Origin: an uncultured Emergencia sp. | GTDB taxonomy: Bacteria; Bacillota; Clostridia; Peptostreptococcales; Anaerovoracaceae | Direction of reading: 5' to 3' | Length of the DNA: 64,000 nucleotides | Assembly: GCA_904420065.1 (NCBI GenBank) | Contig: CAJFTU010000052.1 | Coordinates: 48,872 to 112,871, forward strand | In this document: positions 15,162-24,637 of the stretch, piece after piece | How the letters are laid out: every line of letters begins with the position of its first letter | How positions within the stretch are numbered: position 1 is the first letter of the stretch | Made by a program: the position numbers and the translations under genes | Notes under the pieces: generated by a model | Told to the model about the DNA's origin: nothing | What the model saw: the letters and a program-made list of their open reading frames with translations, nothing else | Databases searched by the model: none

Positions 15162-16458
15162 TTTCTATCTCTCCTTTCATTCCATCTTTATATTCGCTTA
15201 AAAGTCTTATATTGCAAAATCGGTTCAGCAGCTCTCTCTCTCCGGAAACGTACACCTTGATGTAGTTGTCCGTATAACCGGTAAGAAGGCCCTCTTCCGT
15301 CTCTTCCTCAAGAAGCGCCGTGCGAACTGCGCCGCGGCAGTTCAGGTAAAAGTTGCCGGCGGTTTCCTCGGCTCTCCGCATCAATTCCTGGCTTCTGCGG
15401 TTCTTCACCTCTTCCGGAACCTGCATGTCCATCTCCGCCGCCCTGGTCCCCTTCCTCGGCGAATACTTAAACGTATGCACCCTGCAGAAGTCCGCCTCCT
15501 CTACAAGTTTGAGACTGTCCGCAAAATCCTCCTCCGTCTCACCGGGAAATCCCACAATGATATCGGTAGTGATGCCGTACAAAGAGTCGAATTCTCGCAG
15601 AACCTGTACAATTCGGAGGTAATCTTTCCGACCGTACCTGCGGTTCATACGGGAAAGGATTCTGTCGCTGCCGCTCTGGACGGACAAATGGAGATGGGGA
15701 CAGAGTTTCTCGTAACCGAGCAGTTTTTTTACATAGTCGGCATCGATCACCGTAGGCTCCAGTGAACTGAGGCGTATTCGAAAGTCTCCCGGCAGAGAAT
15801 TCAGGCGGGAAATGAGTGGTTCTATGCCGTCGTACCCGAAATCCTTTCCGTAGAGCGCCGTATTGATGCCGGTTAGGATCAGCTCTTTGAATCCCCGGTC
15901 GATCAGACCTTTTGCCTCCTGCTCTATCTCCTCCGGGCTTCGGCTCCTGACCTTTCCCCTGGCGTAGGGGATAATGCAGTAGGAGCAAAACCTGTCGCAG
16001 CCTTCCTGAATCTTTATATACGCTCTGGTCCTGGACTCCATGGAAGTGATGATTCCCGAAGAGCGATAGACATCCAGTTCGTCGTAAGCCCTCACGTGAC
16101 ACTGCGCTCCCTGAGAAATCCGCCGATACTCTTCGATATACGACAGCAGATTCTGCTTCTCATTGGTCCCGGCCACAATATCAACGCCCTCTATATGGCT
16201 CACCTCATCGGGACTGACCTGAGCATAGCAGCCCGTTACAGCGATGACGGCGCGCGGATTGATTCTCTTCATTCTGCGGATATACTGCCTGGACTTCCGG
16301 TCGGCCAAATGGGTTACCGTACACGTATTGACCACATATGCGTCTGCGAAATCCTCTTCACTGACGATCTCATGGCCGGCGGAGGAAAACTGTTCCTTCA
16401 TGGCCTCTGTCTCGTACTGATTGACTTTACATCCCAAGGTGTGAAATGCGATCTTCAT
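15154..16458 (-). CDS. mtaB: tRNA (N6-L-threonylcarbamoyladenosine(37)-C2)-methylthiotransferase MtaB
   Basis: A 434-residue methylthiotransferase that converts t6A37 to ms2t6A37 in ANN-decoding tRNAs. The N-terminal UPF0004 domain starts MKIAFHTLGCKVNQYETEAM, with further Cys in NTCTVTHLADRK and VTGCYAQ that bind an auxiliary [4Fe-4S] cluster. The radical SAM motif is CDRFCSYCIIPYARGKVRSR around residues 142-160. A C-terminal TRAM domain follows (about 370-430). GCKVNQYE is the MtaB signature and separates it from MiaB and RimO. It is followed by rsmE and prmA on the same strand, but a plus-strand gene intervenes. Confidence 0.96.
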   Translation of the reverse strand: MKIAFHTLGCKVNQYETEAMKEQFSSAGHEIVSEEDFADAYVVNTCTVTHLADRKSRQYIRRMKRINPRAVIAVTGCYAQVSPDEVSHIEGVDIVAGTNEKQNLLSYIEEYRRISQGAQCHVRAYDELDVYRSSGIITSMESRTRAYIKIQEGCDRFCSYCIIPYARGKVRSRSPEEIEQEAKGLIDRGFKELILTGINTALYGKDFGYDGIEPLISRLNSLPGDFRIRLSSLEPTVIDADYVKKLLGYEKLCPHLHLSVQSGSDRILSRMNRRYGRKDYLRIVQVLREFDSLYGITTDIIVGFPGETEEDFADSLKLVEEADFCRVHTFKYSPRKGTRAAEMDMQVPEEVKNRRSQELMRRAEETAGNFYLNCRGAVRTALLEEETEEGLLTGYTDNYIKVYVSGERELLNRFCNIRLLSEYKDGMKGEIENG

Positions 16459-16700
16459 CTATATCCTTTCTGTCTGGTACTTATACTCAACGAGGACGAA
16501 CAGAAAAACAAACGTCGGTATGAAATACCTGAACACCATATGCCTGCCCGCACGCTGAAGTTATTCTCTCTACAGTATACTCGAAAAAGAAGCAAACCTC
16601 AACAGCAAAGTCTCAAGTCCGCTTCCGCCCGGTGCGGCCGCGCCTTTTTTCGAATATTTCTGCCATCCACTAAATATATTGTGTTGAAAGGATCTGTGAT

Positions 16701-18407
16701 ATGGTAAAAAAATTTTTTTCTGTCTTCCTGCTGTGCGCTCTTCTGTGCGTATTTATCGCAGAAAACAGTCCCGATCTCCTTCCTGTCGGTACGGACAGCG
16801 AAGGAAACGACTATATCAAATGGGTGGACTTCGACGTGACCTATCAGGCGCTGCGGGACGCCATGGATGTGGATATAGAAACCTATGAGCAGGATCTTCA
16901 CATCAGCTGGACAGACATCCTGTCTTTTCTTGCGGCAAAATACGGCGGCGACTTTTCTTCCTATCGTTTCTCTGATATCGAAGCGCTTACCCAAGAACTG
17001 AACGAGGGAAAATCCATGGAAGACCTGACAAAAAACATGAAAAGCTATGACTACTATCACGAAGCCTACTCCGCAGTAATCGGAAATTTTCTCGGCCTCC
17101 GTGAAGACGGCAGCTATGGACTGACCGCTTATTCTCCGCTGTCAGCCGGCTATTGGTATACGGAAAGCGACGATTTCGGCAACGGCCGCAGCTACGGCTT
17201 TGCAAGAAAGCACCTTGGACACGACATGTTCTGCTCGGTCGGCACACCGGTAGTCGCGGTAGAGAGCGGAAAGGTGGAGGCCCTGGGCTGGAATCAGTAC
17301 GGCGGATGGCGGATCGGTATTCGGAGCAGCGACGGTTTTCGCTATTACTATTATGCCCATCTGCGAAAAGATTCGCCCTACGCCGAAGGGCTGAAGGAAG
17401 GCGATACGGTAAAAGCCGGCCAGATCATCGGCTATACGGGGCAGACCGGATACAGTATTAAAGAAAACGTCAACAACATCAACGTCCCCCATCTCCACTT
17501 CGGCATGCAGCTCATATTCGACGAATCCCAAAAGGAATGCAACGCAGAGATCTGGATAGACACTTACGCACTGATACAGCTGCTGTCCAAGCACAGACAA
17601 AGCGCCGACAGCAGAACGGCTTCTGCTTCTTCAGCAGAAACAGGAGAAAACAGCGGAGAAGAAATTCCTGTACCCATACTCATGTACCATGCGCTGACCC
17701 GCAGAGAATCCCAGGTCAATGATTACACCATTCCCGCCTATCTATTCGAAAGCGATGTCAAATATCTGAAGGAGCACGGCTATACTGCAGTCACGATGAG
17801 CGAGCTGATCGATTACGTCTACGACACCGACGGAAACGTTTCTCTTCCCGATAAGCCGGTGGTGCTCACTTTCGACGACGGCTTCTGCAACAACTACAAT
17901 TACGCCACGCCCATACTGGAAAAATACGGTATGAAAGCGGTGATCTCCGTCATCGGCAAGCCTTCTGAAGAAACGTCTGCGGCAGAATACCGCTCGGAAG
18001 CATTCTGCAGTCTGACCTGGGATCAGATCAAGGAAATGGCAGACAGCGGACTTTGGGAAATTCAAAATCATACTTACGATTTTCACGATACGAAAAACGG
18101 ACGAAACGGCGCCAGCAAAAAGAGCACAGAGACGGAAGAGGAATACGAAGCTCTGCTCGCCGAAGACCTGAAAAAGCTGCAAAGCAAGCTGCGAGAGCTT
18201 ACGGGTACGTCTCCCAATACGTTCACCTGGCCCTTCGGCGCATATACAGAAGAGTGCCGGGACATGCTGAAAAGTTTGGGTTTCAAGGCTACACTGAGCT
18301 GCAACGGTGGTATCAACCGCATAAAAAAAGGAGATACCGAATGTCTGTATCTCCTGAAACGGAATCTTCGCGATCCCCGCTCACCCATATCCCAACTGCT
18401 GCAGTAG
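16701..18407 (+). CDS. Secreted M23 endopeptidase fused to a NodB polysaccharide deacetylase
   Basis: A 568-residue envelope protein. A signal-anchor or signal peptide (KKFFSVFLLCALLCVFI, residues 3-19) leads to a variable region. A LytM/M23 metallopeptidase domain spans about 140-290, with RKHLGHDMF (zinc His and Asp) and NVPHLHFGMQL. After a Ser/Ala linker (about 300-325) comes a NodB deacetylase domain (about 328-568). This has PILMYHAL, the LTFDDGF motif with the catalytic and metal Asp pair, the metal-binding NHTYDFH and the WPFGAY motif. Both catalytic sets look complete, so it could cut peptide cross-bridges and deacetylate glycan. It is convergent with rsmE (5 nt between stops). Sporulation or germination use is possible but not shown. 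Confidence 0.9.
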   Translation: MVKKFFSVFLLCALLCVFIAENSPDLLPVGTDSEGNDYIKWVDFDVTYQALRDAMDVDIETYEQDLHISWTDILSFLAAKYGGDFSSYRFSDIEALTQELNEGKSMEDLTKNMKSYDYYHEAYSAVIGNFLGLREDGSYGLTAYSPLSAGYWYTESDDFGNGRSYGFARKHLGHDMFCSVGTPVVAVESGKVEALGWNQYGGWRIGIRSSDGFRYYYYAHLRKDSPYAEGLKEGDTVKAGQIIGYTGQTGYSIKENVNNINVPHLHFGMQLIFDESQKECNAEIWIDTYALIQLLSKHRQSADSRTASASSAETGENSGEEIPVPILMYHALTRRESQVNDYTIPAYLFESDVKYLKEHGYTAVTMSELIDYVYDTDGNVSLPDKPVVLTFDDGFCNNYNYATPILEKYGMKAVISVIGKPSEETSAAEYRSEAFCSLTWDQIKEMADSGLWEIQNHTYDFHDTKNGRNGASKKSTETEEEYEALLAEDLKKLQSKLRELTGTSPNTFTWPFGAYTEECRDMLKSLGFKATLSCNGGINRIKKGDTECLYLLKRNLRDPRSPISQLLQ

Positions 18408-18412
18408 GCGGC

Positions 18413-19153
18413 TTACAGTTCCAACTCGTACATGATCATGGCCAACGCAGCCATCCCTGCAGTTTCCGTCCGTAAAACGGTCTTTCCCAGCGTAACGCTC
18501 ACCGCGCCTCTGTCCGTAAATTCCGCCGCCTCCCGGTCGGAGAATCCGCCTTCCGGTCCGATGATCACCGCCACAGATTTCGGCTTTTCAGAGAGGCTCC
18601 GCAGGTGGTCCTTGATCGTATAGTTTCGCTCGTTCTCGTAGGGAAGAAGAACCAGATCGAAATCATCTGTCTTCTGAACCGCCTCCGACGAAGAAATTGG
18701 ATCTTCAATCAGAGGCACTCTTCCCCGCTTGCACTGTTTCACCGCCTCGTCGCTGATCTTCTGCCATCGATCCAATTTTTTTCTGAAATTCCCTTTATCC
18801 ACCACAACGGTACGTTCCATAAATACCGGGACCACCGCCGAAACACCCAGCTCTACGCATTTTTGGATGATGCCTTCCATCTTTCCGGCTTTAGGGATCC
18901 CCTGAAACAGCGTAACCTCAAGCTCCGGTTCCCGGGCAAAGGCCTGTTTATCCATGATCTGCAGAAGAACCCGCTCCTCTTCTGCAGAGATAATACGGGC
19001 GGTATACTCCCACCGGACTGAATCGGAAACCTCCACCACATCCCCTTCACCAAGTCGCAGAACACGGAGCATATGCCGAATATCACCTCTGTCCGCAATG
19101 GTAATGTATTTACCGCCTACGTTGGCGCTGTCTGTAAAGAGTTTCATATCCAA
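18413..19153 (-). CDS. rsmE: 16S rRNA (uracil(1498)-N3)-methyltransferase RsmE
   Basis: A 246-residue SPOUT methyltransferase that methylates U1498 of 16S rRNA. The N-terminal PUA-like part includes DRGDIRHMLRVLRLGEGDVVEV. The trefoil-knot SAM site is IIGPEGGFSDREAAEF (about residues 193-208) followed by LGKTVLRTETAGMAALAMIMYEL at the C-terminus. Preceded by prmA on the same strand with a small membrane protein gene inserted; prmA-rsmE-mtaB is a standard Firmicutes order. Confidence 0.96.
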   Translation of the reverse strand: MDMKLFTDSANVGGKYITIADRGDIRHMLRVLRLGEGDVVEVSDSVRWEYTARIISAEEERVLLQIMDKQAFAREPELEVTLFQGIPKAGKMEGIIQKCVELGVSAVVPVFMERTVVVDKGNFRKKLDRWQKISDEAVKQCKRGRVPLIEDPISSSEAVQKTDDFDLVLLPYENERNYTIKDHLRSLSEKPKSVAVIIGPEGGFSDREAAEFTDRGAVSVTLGKTVLRTETAGMAALAMIMYELEL

Positions 19154-19737
19154 CCTCCGAAAATCCGTGAAAAAGCGTCAAAATATACTAAAGCAAAAGT
19201 GAACACGATGATGAACGGCAGAGCCATCAGCTTCTGATTCTTTCCCGGTGCAAGCAGAACGTAGAGAACGACGGCAAAGACGATATCCAGAAGCAGTGAA
19301 ACGGACCGGCTGTGATATATCGGATAACCTTCAGCAATCAGAAGTGAAACCGGTACGGCGCAGCAGACCGCTCCCAGCCATTCTCTGTCCTGAGAGTGCC
19401 ACACGAGAAAACCGATCAGTGCGCCCATCGCAGCAAATATCAGACGATATGCCACTTGTTCCGCGAAAACCGGCTCGCCGAGCAGGCTGCAGTGAAGAAA
19501 GTAAGCTCCGATTACGCCGGCGAAAAAGACAAAAACATGAAGCGCAGCCCGTGAAGCCTGCGGAGAATAAACGCTGAGCAGCGCCGACACAAATACCCAA
19601 ATGCCTATGTTACTGATGACGGCGTGCGGAATGCCGCCGGTGAAATCTCTGGCCAGCCACCCCATGAGAAGGCCCAGAACCAGAGAGAACAAGATAAATA
19701 TGATATCGTTCTTCCTTTTCGAATTTCCCCTTTTCAA
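19144..19737 (-). CDS. Polytopic membrane protein, unknown function
   Basis: A 197-residue protein with a basic N-terminus (MKRGNSKRKND) and about seven hydrophobic segments, e.g. IIFILFSLVLGLLMGWL, AVISNIGIWVFVSALL and ALHVFVFFAGVIGAYFL. I do not recognise a family with confidence; small DUF-type membrane proteins of similar layout exist. It sits between prmA and rsmE and overlaps rsmE by 10 nt, so it is probably co-translated with it. This suggests co-expression, not a shared reaction. Confidence 0.6.
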   Translation of the reverse strand: MKRGNSKRKNDIIFILFSLVLGLLMGWLARDFTGGIPHAVISNIGIWVFVSALLSVYSPQASRAALHVFVFFAGVIGAYFLHCSLLGEPVFAEQVAYRLIFAAMGALIGFLVWHSQDREWLGAVCCAVPVSLLIAEGYPIYHSRSVSLLLDIVFAVVLYVLLAPGKNQKLMALPFIIVFTFALVYFDAFSRIFGGWI

Positions 19738-19770
19738 TGATTATCCTCCTGTTATGTGATTTCTGTCCGT

Positions 19771-20754
19771 TTAAAGCTGGTCCCCTTCAGGCATCAGCGC
19801 GCATATGGCACACCATTCGCCGTCGTGCTGCACTTCCTCGATAAGGAATCCTTTATTTTTAAGAAAATCCGTCACCTCTTCCTCTTTTTCCGTCAGGATT
19901 CCCGATGAGATGAACTTTCCGCCCCGGCGCAGATGAGCGGCGGCATCTTCTGACAACATCATCACCAGATCGGCCATCAAATTGGCGACAATAATATTCG
20001 CCCGGTAATCCAAACCTTTGGCCAGATCTCCGTACTGCACCTTCGCCGTACTGCCGACGCCGTTCAAACGAATGTTATCCTTCGCCACTTCCACCGCTGT
20101 GGGATCGATGTCGATTCCCAACACGTCTCCTGCATTCAGCAGCGCTGCCGCAATCGAAAGTATGCCGCTGCCGCAGCCTACATCGAGAACCCGGTCGCCC
20201 GGTTCAATATACTTTTCCAGCATCTTCACGCACAGAGAAGTCGTCTCGTGAGTCCCTGTACCGAAAGCCATACCCGGATCAATCTCGATGATCTTAAAGC
20301 CGCCGACATTATCGTATTCCTCCCATGTTGGCTTGACCACAATCTGTTCGGAAATCCGGGCCGGTTTAAAATATTCTTTCCACTTATCCTTCCAGGAAGT
20401 GTTTTCCTCCGTTTTGACGGTTACCGAAAGAGAACCGAAATCCGCCTCGCGTCCGAAATAACCTTCCTTCTGCTGTTTCTTCAGCTCCGCTATAGCCTGT
20501 TTGACTTCCTCAGCGCGTCCGCGGTTCACTCTGTTATCTTCAAAATACACGGTCACCTTCGGCGTCGTTTTCATCATTTCCACTACGGAATCGTCTACAT
20601 AATCCCAGTCGTAGGTCTGCTTTTTCTCCATCAGATCTTCCACATCGCGGGGATCTTCCACTACGGTATCCGTTATTCCTATGTTTAAAAGAGCAGTCGC
20701 CACTGCCTCTACGCCGCTGCCCGACGTCTCTATGCAAATCTCGATGTATTTCAT
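19771..20754 (-). CDS. prmA: Ribosomal protein L11 methyltransferase
   Basis: A 327-residue protein, slightly longer than the E. coli enzyme (293). It methylates L11 at several Lys and N-terminal amino groups. The N-terminal substrate domain begins [26 protein letters not shown]. The Rossmann methyltransferase has [17 protein letters not shown] motif [19 protein letters not shown] (about 195-212), the acidic loop [15 protein letters not shown], and [13 protein letters not shown] good AGGAGG precedes the ATG. Confidence 0.96.
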   Translation of the reverse strand: MKYIEICIETSGSGVEAVATALLNIGITDTVVEDPRDVEDLMEKKQTYDWDYVDDSVVEMMKTTPKVTVYFEDNRVNRGRAEEVKQAIAELKKQQKEGYFGREADFGSLSVTVKTEENTSWKDKWKEYFKPARISEQIVVKPTWEEYDNVGGFKIIEIDPGMAFGTGTHETTSLCVKMLEKYIEPGDRVLDVGCGSGILSIAAALLNAGDVLGIDIDPTAVEVAKDNIRLNGVGSTAKVQYGDLAKGLDYRANIIVANLMADLVMMLSEDAAAHLRRGGKFISSGILTEKEEEVTDFLKNKGFLIEEVQHDGEWCAICALMPEGDQL

Positions 20755-20885
20755 CTCTTACTTCTTACCTCCTGCCGCCCGTCAGTCGGTCTCTTCGTCA
20801 GGGCGCATTGTCTTCTTGGTTAAAGTCTGTTAAACTATATTACAGCAATATACTTTCTATATGCAAGAGAAAAATAGAAAATAAG

Positions 20886-21785
20886 ATGAAAAAGAAAAAA
20901 GACTACTTTACCACAGGAGAATTTGCCAAACTGTGCAATGTAAAAAAACAGACCCTGTTTCACTACGATGCGATCGGTATTTTCAAACCGGAGATCGTGG
21001 ATAAAAACGGCTATCGCTACTACTCTTACACGCAGCTGGAAACCTTTTCTGTTCTGACTATGTTCAAAGATCTTCGCGTTCCCCTAAAAGAAGTGAAGGC
21101 GCACATGGATCACCGCTCGCCGGAAGCGCTGATATCTCTCCTTGAGGATAAGAGGAAAGAAGTCGATCATCTTCAGGAACGTCTGGAAAACGCAAAAAAA
21201 TATATCAATGCCAAGATCGAGCTGACCCGTGAGGGGATGAACGCCAGTTTAGGAGAAGTGTGCCTGACGTCTGCGCCCGGACAGTACTTCATCGAAACCG
21301 GCTACAGCGACTCCGGCGACGAGAAGGAGACAGCGGCTGCCGTCTCGAAACACTTCAATTACTGCCGTAGTCTCGGGCTGCAGAGCGCCTGTTCCATCGG
21401 AGGAATCATTCCCAAAAGCAGCGTCAGAGAGGACAGTCACCGATACAGCGGTTTTTACACGATCGTCGACCCCGCTCGTTTGAAAAGTACGGGATTCACC
21501 GGCGCGGTCTTCCGCCGCGGCGGCAGTTGTCTCTGTATCTACGATGACCACGGATACGACAATGTAACCGCTCTCTGCAATCTTCTTCTCGACTACGGCA
21601 AGACAAACGGTCTGCAGTTGGAAGATTTCTTTTATGAAGATGTAATCCTCGACGACCTCTCCGTAGATGGCTATAGCAGCTACATGATAAAACTTTCCGT
21701 CATGCTGCAGGAAAACGATGAAACAGTGAAAAGAAAAACCTCAGCCTGCGGGAATCTCCGCGAGCCAAGGCTCAGCCACCTTTAG
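20886..21785 (+). CDS. MerR-family transcriptional regulator with C-terminal effector domain
   Basis: A 299-residue BmrR/BltR-like regulator. The winged-helix DNA-binding part is [40 protein letters not shown] (about residues 8-48). A dimerisation coiled coil (about 80-125) and a GyrI-like ligand-binding domain (about 130-295) follow. I place the start at ATG 20886, directly before the conserved domain, rather than at the upstream in-frame ATG 20808. The stop overlaps the end of the opposing transporter gene by 4 nt. That transporter's promoter has a 19-bp spacer with a perfect palindrome, the hallmark of MerR activation, so this gene is very likely its activator. Confidence 0.9.
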   Translation: MKKKKDYFTTGEFAKLCNVKKQTLFHYDAIGIFKPEIVDKNGYRYYSYTQLETFSVLTMFKDLRVPLKEVKAHMDHRSPEALISLLEDKRKEVDHLQERLENAKKYINAKIELTREGMNASLGEVCLTSAPGQYFIETGYSDSGDEKETAAAVSKHFNYCRSLGLQSACSIGGIIPKSSVREDSHRYSGFYTIVDPARLKSTGFTGAVFRRGGSCLCIYDDHGYDNVTALCNLLLDYGKTNGLQLEDFFYEDVILDDLSVDGYSSYMIKLSVMLQENDETVKRKTSACGNLREPRLSHL

Positions 21786-23200
21786 AAAATATCTCTATAA
21801 TCGTTCAGATCTACCGCTTCTCCGCGCCGACGCTTTTCCACACCTTCTAAGATACGCGGAAATGTCTTTTTCGTTATCGGATAACGGCTGACAACGAGAG
21901 CAACGAAGAGCATCCCCAATCCGGGCAGGAAGGAAAAGCAGTTGCTGACCCAAAACAGCGCCGTCTCGCTCTGCTGCGCCAACGATTCGTTGAAACCTGC
22001 CTGCTGTAAAATTATACCCAGCAGCTGTACGCCTACAGCCGCAGACAGGGACTCAGAGAGAGCCTGCAGGGAAATCACCTGTCCCGAGTGCTTTTCGCCG
22101 GATGCCAGTTCTTCCGCTTCACAAACGTCATAAATCATCGACGGCATCAGCTGCCAGTAGCAGGTATTCCCGATGGCAAACAGGCCGCACATCACGCACG
22201 CTTCAGCAAAGGAAGTTACGCCGATGATCCTGGCTGAAATGAGAACTATCCCGCTGATGACCATTCCCCCTATAAACGCAGTTTTCTTATCTGTCTTTCC
22301 TGCACACAGGGTAATCAGCGGTGACAGAGCGATTCCCGCCATTGTCATCAGCAGGGTAATCAATGACATTTTTATAGATGATATATGAATATTGTATGTA
22401 AAATAGTAGATCATATCCGACATAAAGACTGTATTGGCAATGAGATAAACCAAACTGGCTCCGATCAGATAGCGAATCGGTCTAAGCCTGAGAATTTGAA
22501 AATACCCGCTGAACATTTCCTTGACCTTTTTCGCGTCAAGTAATCTTTCCCGATTCTTACTTTTCACAAATTCCGGATTGTCAGTTTCCCTGATACTCAA
22601 AGCACAGATCAGAAGGGAAGCGCCGCTGACCACGCCGACCGTAATGCCCACCGCGGACCAGGACTGCGCTGTGGTAAAACCTATTCCTGCCAGCACAGCC
22701 ACGAGAAAGGTCGGCATGACCATTCCCAGTCCCTTTCCCACCTGGTTGAAAACGTACGCATAAGAGCGGAGCACCGTTCTTTCGTGATAATCCTCCGTCA
22801 ATTCCGATCCCCAGGTCATATAAGGAACGAAGAACACGGCGAAGCACCACCAGAACAGAACCGTCATTATCCCATAGTAAAAGACCTTTAAACCATAACT
22901 CATATCGATAGAGGTAAACAGCAGTGAGGTCACGACAGCAGCCGGAACCGCAGCGAACAAAAGAAATGGTTTCCGCTTGCCGAACCGACTTTCGGTATGA
23001 TCGGAAAGATAGCCGCTGATCGGCCCGCAAAAGGCCTCCCAGATACAGCCGATGGCCAGAATCGTCCCGGCGATGCCCGGTTCTATGCCCACTACTGTAG
23101 TCAGGAAAAACAACAAGAACGTTTCAATCAGCGTAAACATAGCGTTGTCCGCCGTGCCGCCTATTCCGTAAGACAGTTTCGTACGGAATTTCAATTTCAT
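21782..23200 (-). CDS. GPH-family (glycoside-pentoside-hexuronide:cation symporter) transporter
   Basis: A 472-residue MFS-like permease with about 12 membrane segments. It opens [39 protein letters not shown], typical of the MelB/YicJ (GPH) family, which couples sugar or glycoside uptake to Na+ or H+. The cytoplasmic loop has [20 protein letters not shown] (the family's DxxxxRxGrrrP motif). I take ATG 23200 as start. The GTG 15 nt upstream lies at the predicted transcription start and would overlap the Shine-Dalgarno GGAGGTGG. Regulated by the MerR protein encoded tail-to-tail. Substrate unknown; GPH proteins under MerR multidrug-type regulators may move non-sugar compounds. Confidence 0.85.
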   Translation of the reverse strand: MKLKFRTKLSYGIGGTADNAMFTLIETFLLFFLTTVVGIEPGIAGTILAIGCIWEAFCGPISGYLSDHTESRFGKRKPFLLFAAVPAAVVTSLLFTSIDMSYGLKVFYYGIMTVLFWWCFAVFFVPYMTWGSELTEDYHERTVLRSYAYVFNQVGKGLGMVMPTFLVAVLAGIGFTTAQSWSAVGITVGVVSGASLLICALSIRETDNPEFVKSKNRERLLDAKKVKEMFSGYFQILRLRPIRYLIGASLVYLIANTVFMSDMIYYFTYNIHISSIKMSLITLLMTMAGIALSPLITLCAGKTDKKTAFIGGMVISGIVLISARIIGVTSFAEACVMCGLFAIGNTCYWQLMPSMIYDVCEAEELASGEKHSGQVISLQALSESLSAAVGVQLLGIILQQAGFNESLAQQSETALFWVSNCFSFLPGLGMLFVALVVSRYPITKKTFPRILEGVEKRRRGEAVDLNDYRDIF

Positions 23201-23220
23201 GAAGACCACCTCCACCTTTT

Positions 23221-23251
23221 ATCATAAAGTATACGGTTACCGTACAGTCAA
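23221..23251 (-). promoter_or_regulatory. MerR-type promoter (19-bp spacer) with perfect palindrome
   Basis: Minus strand -35 TTGACT (23246-23251) and -10 TATGAT (23221-23226) are separated by 19 bp instead of 17. The spacer is centred on the 13-bp palindrome TACGGT-A-ACCGTA (23232-23244). This is the exact geometry that MerR-family activators untwist. Confidence 0.88.
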
Positions 23252-23327
23252 GAAAAAAAGGATGCCCCTTCCCCGCTTACTCGGTTTCAGGTCATCCCTC
23301 TCATCTCTGTGTTATCTGTGATTTATG

Positions 23328-24479
23328 CTATTTAAACAACTCTTTCATCTTCTCCGCAAAACCGGATTTTTTCTGGTAGCACTTATGATCCACTACCTTG
23401 CCCATTTCTTCAATGGCCTTTTTCTGCTTTGCCGTCAGTTTTGTCGGGATTTCAAGAATCACTTTTACGTACAGATCACCCATCCGTCCGTTTCTCACAT
23501 TTTTCACACCTTTTCCGCGAAGTCTGAAGATGGTTCCCGGCTGTGTTCCCGCCGGAATCTTATAGGACACTTTTCCATCCAACGTAGGTACGGTAATCTC
23601 GTCGCCAAGCGCTGCCTGATTAAACGTGATCGGAATTTCCAGATGTAAGTTGTCTCCGTCTCTTTTGAACATCTTGTGTGGTTTAACGGAGATCACGATA
23701 TAGAGATCACCGTTAGGACCGCCGTTATCTCCCGGCTCACCCTGCCCTCGAATTGGAATTACGCTGTCATTATCCACCCCGGCAGGAATATCTACGCTGA
23801 TCTTCACGTTCTTACGAACCCTGCCTGTACCGCCGCAGTCAGGACACGGCGTATCGATAATGGTTCCTTTACCGCCGCAGTCAGGACATGGTCCCGTACT
23901 CTGAAACTGACCGAAAGGCGTTCTTTGCACGGTATGCACCTGTCCCGTTCCACCGCATTTGCTGCAGGTTCTCTTTTCCGTTCCCGGTGCGTTTCCTTCA
24001 CCGCCACAGGTAGAGCATTTCACGTACTTTGTGATATTGATCTCTCGCTTTGTTCCGAAAGCAGCTTCTTCAAAATCAATGGTAATCGCCTTCTGCAGGT
24101 CTCTTCCTTTCATCGGACCGTTTCTTCTGGACGCATTGCTGCCACCGCCAAAACCGCCGCCAAACATATTACCAAAGATATCAAAAATATCGTCAAAACC
24201 GCCGCCTCCACCGAAACCGCTGAAGCCGCCGCCTCCGAAGCCGGCGTTAGGATCTACCCCCGCATGGCCGAACCGATCGTATTTGCTCTTTTTATCCGGG
24301 TCAGACAGAACGCTGTAAGCTTCATTGACTTCCTTAAACTTTTCTTCGGCAGCTTTATCTCCTGGATTTTTATCCGGATGGTACTTCATTGCCATCTTTC
24401 GGAAGGCTCTCTTTATTTCATCATCGCTGGCCCCTTTTTTCAGACCGAGGACTTCATAATAATCCCTTTTCTCTGCCAT
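23328..24479 (-). CDS. dnaJ: Chaperone protein DnaJ
   Basis: A 383-residue type I Hsp40 that delivers unfolded clients to DnaK and stimulates its ATPase. The J domain (residues 1-70) holds the HPD motif in [12 protein letters not shown] Gly/Phe-rich linker (about 70-125) follows. Then come four CxxCxGxG zinc repeats ([32 protein letters not shown], about 145-210) and the C-terminal substrate-binding domains. Start set at [12 protein letters not shown]; an upstream in-frame start adds only five residues. Part of hrcA-grpE-dnaK-dnaJ. Confidence 0.98.
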   Translation of the reverse strand: MAEKRDYYEVLGLKKGASDDEIKRAFRKMAMKYHPDKNPGDKAAEEKFKEVNEAYSVLSDPDKKSKYDRFGHAGVDPNAGFGGGGFSGFGGGGGFDDIFDIFGNMFGGGFGGGSNASRRNGPMKGRDLQKAITIDFEEAAFGTKREINITKYVKCSTCGGEGNAPGTEKRTCSKCGGTGQVHTVQRTPFGQFQSTGPCPDCGGKGTIIDTPCPDCGGTGRVRKNVKISVDIPAGVDNDSVIPIRGQGEPGDNGGPNGDLYIVISVKPHKMFKRDGDNLHLEIPITFNQAALGDEITVPTLDGKVSYKIPAGTQPGTIFRLRGKGVKNVRNGRMGDLYVKVILEIPTKLTAKQKKAIEEMGKVVDHKCYQKKSGFAEKMKELFK

Positions 24480-24637
24480 TTTCTCACCTTCCATCTACTG
24501 AATATATCGCAAAATTACTTTAACATTACAGCAAATTTGCCCGCGGCGTGAAACCGTGAGCAAATTTACTTTCAGCCGCTTTACTGTCATTGACAAACAG
24601 CCGTCCCGACATCGCAGTTCAATCTGCTGATATCGAT

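Noticed and set aside
16599..17060. Minus-strand ORF of 153 codons opposite the start of the M23-NodB gene
   Set aside because: The plus-strand gene has a signal peptide, a Shine-Dalgarno and two recognisable domains. The minus ORF has none of these.
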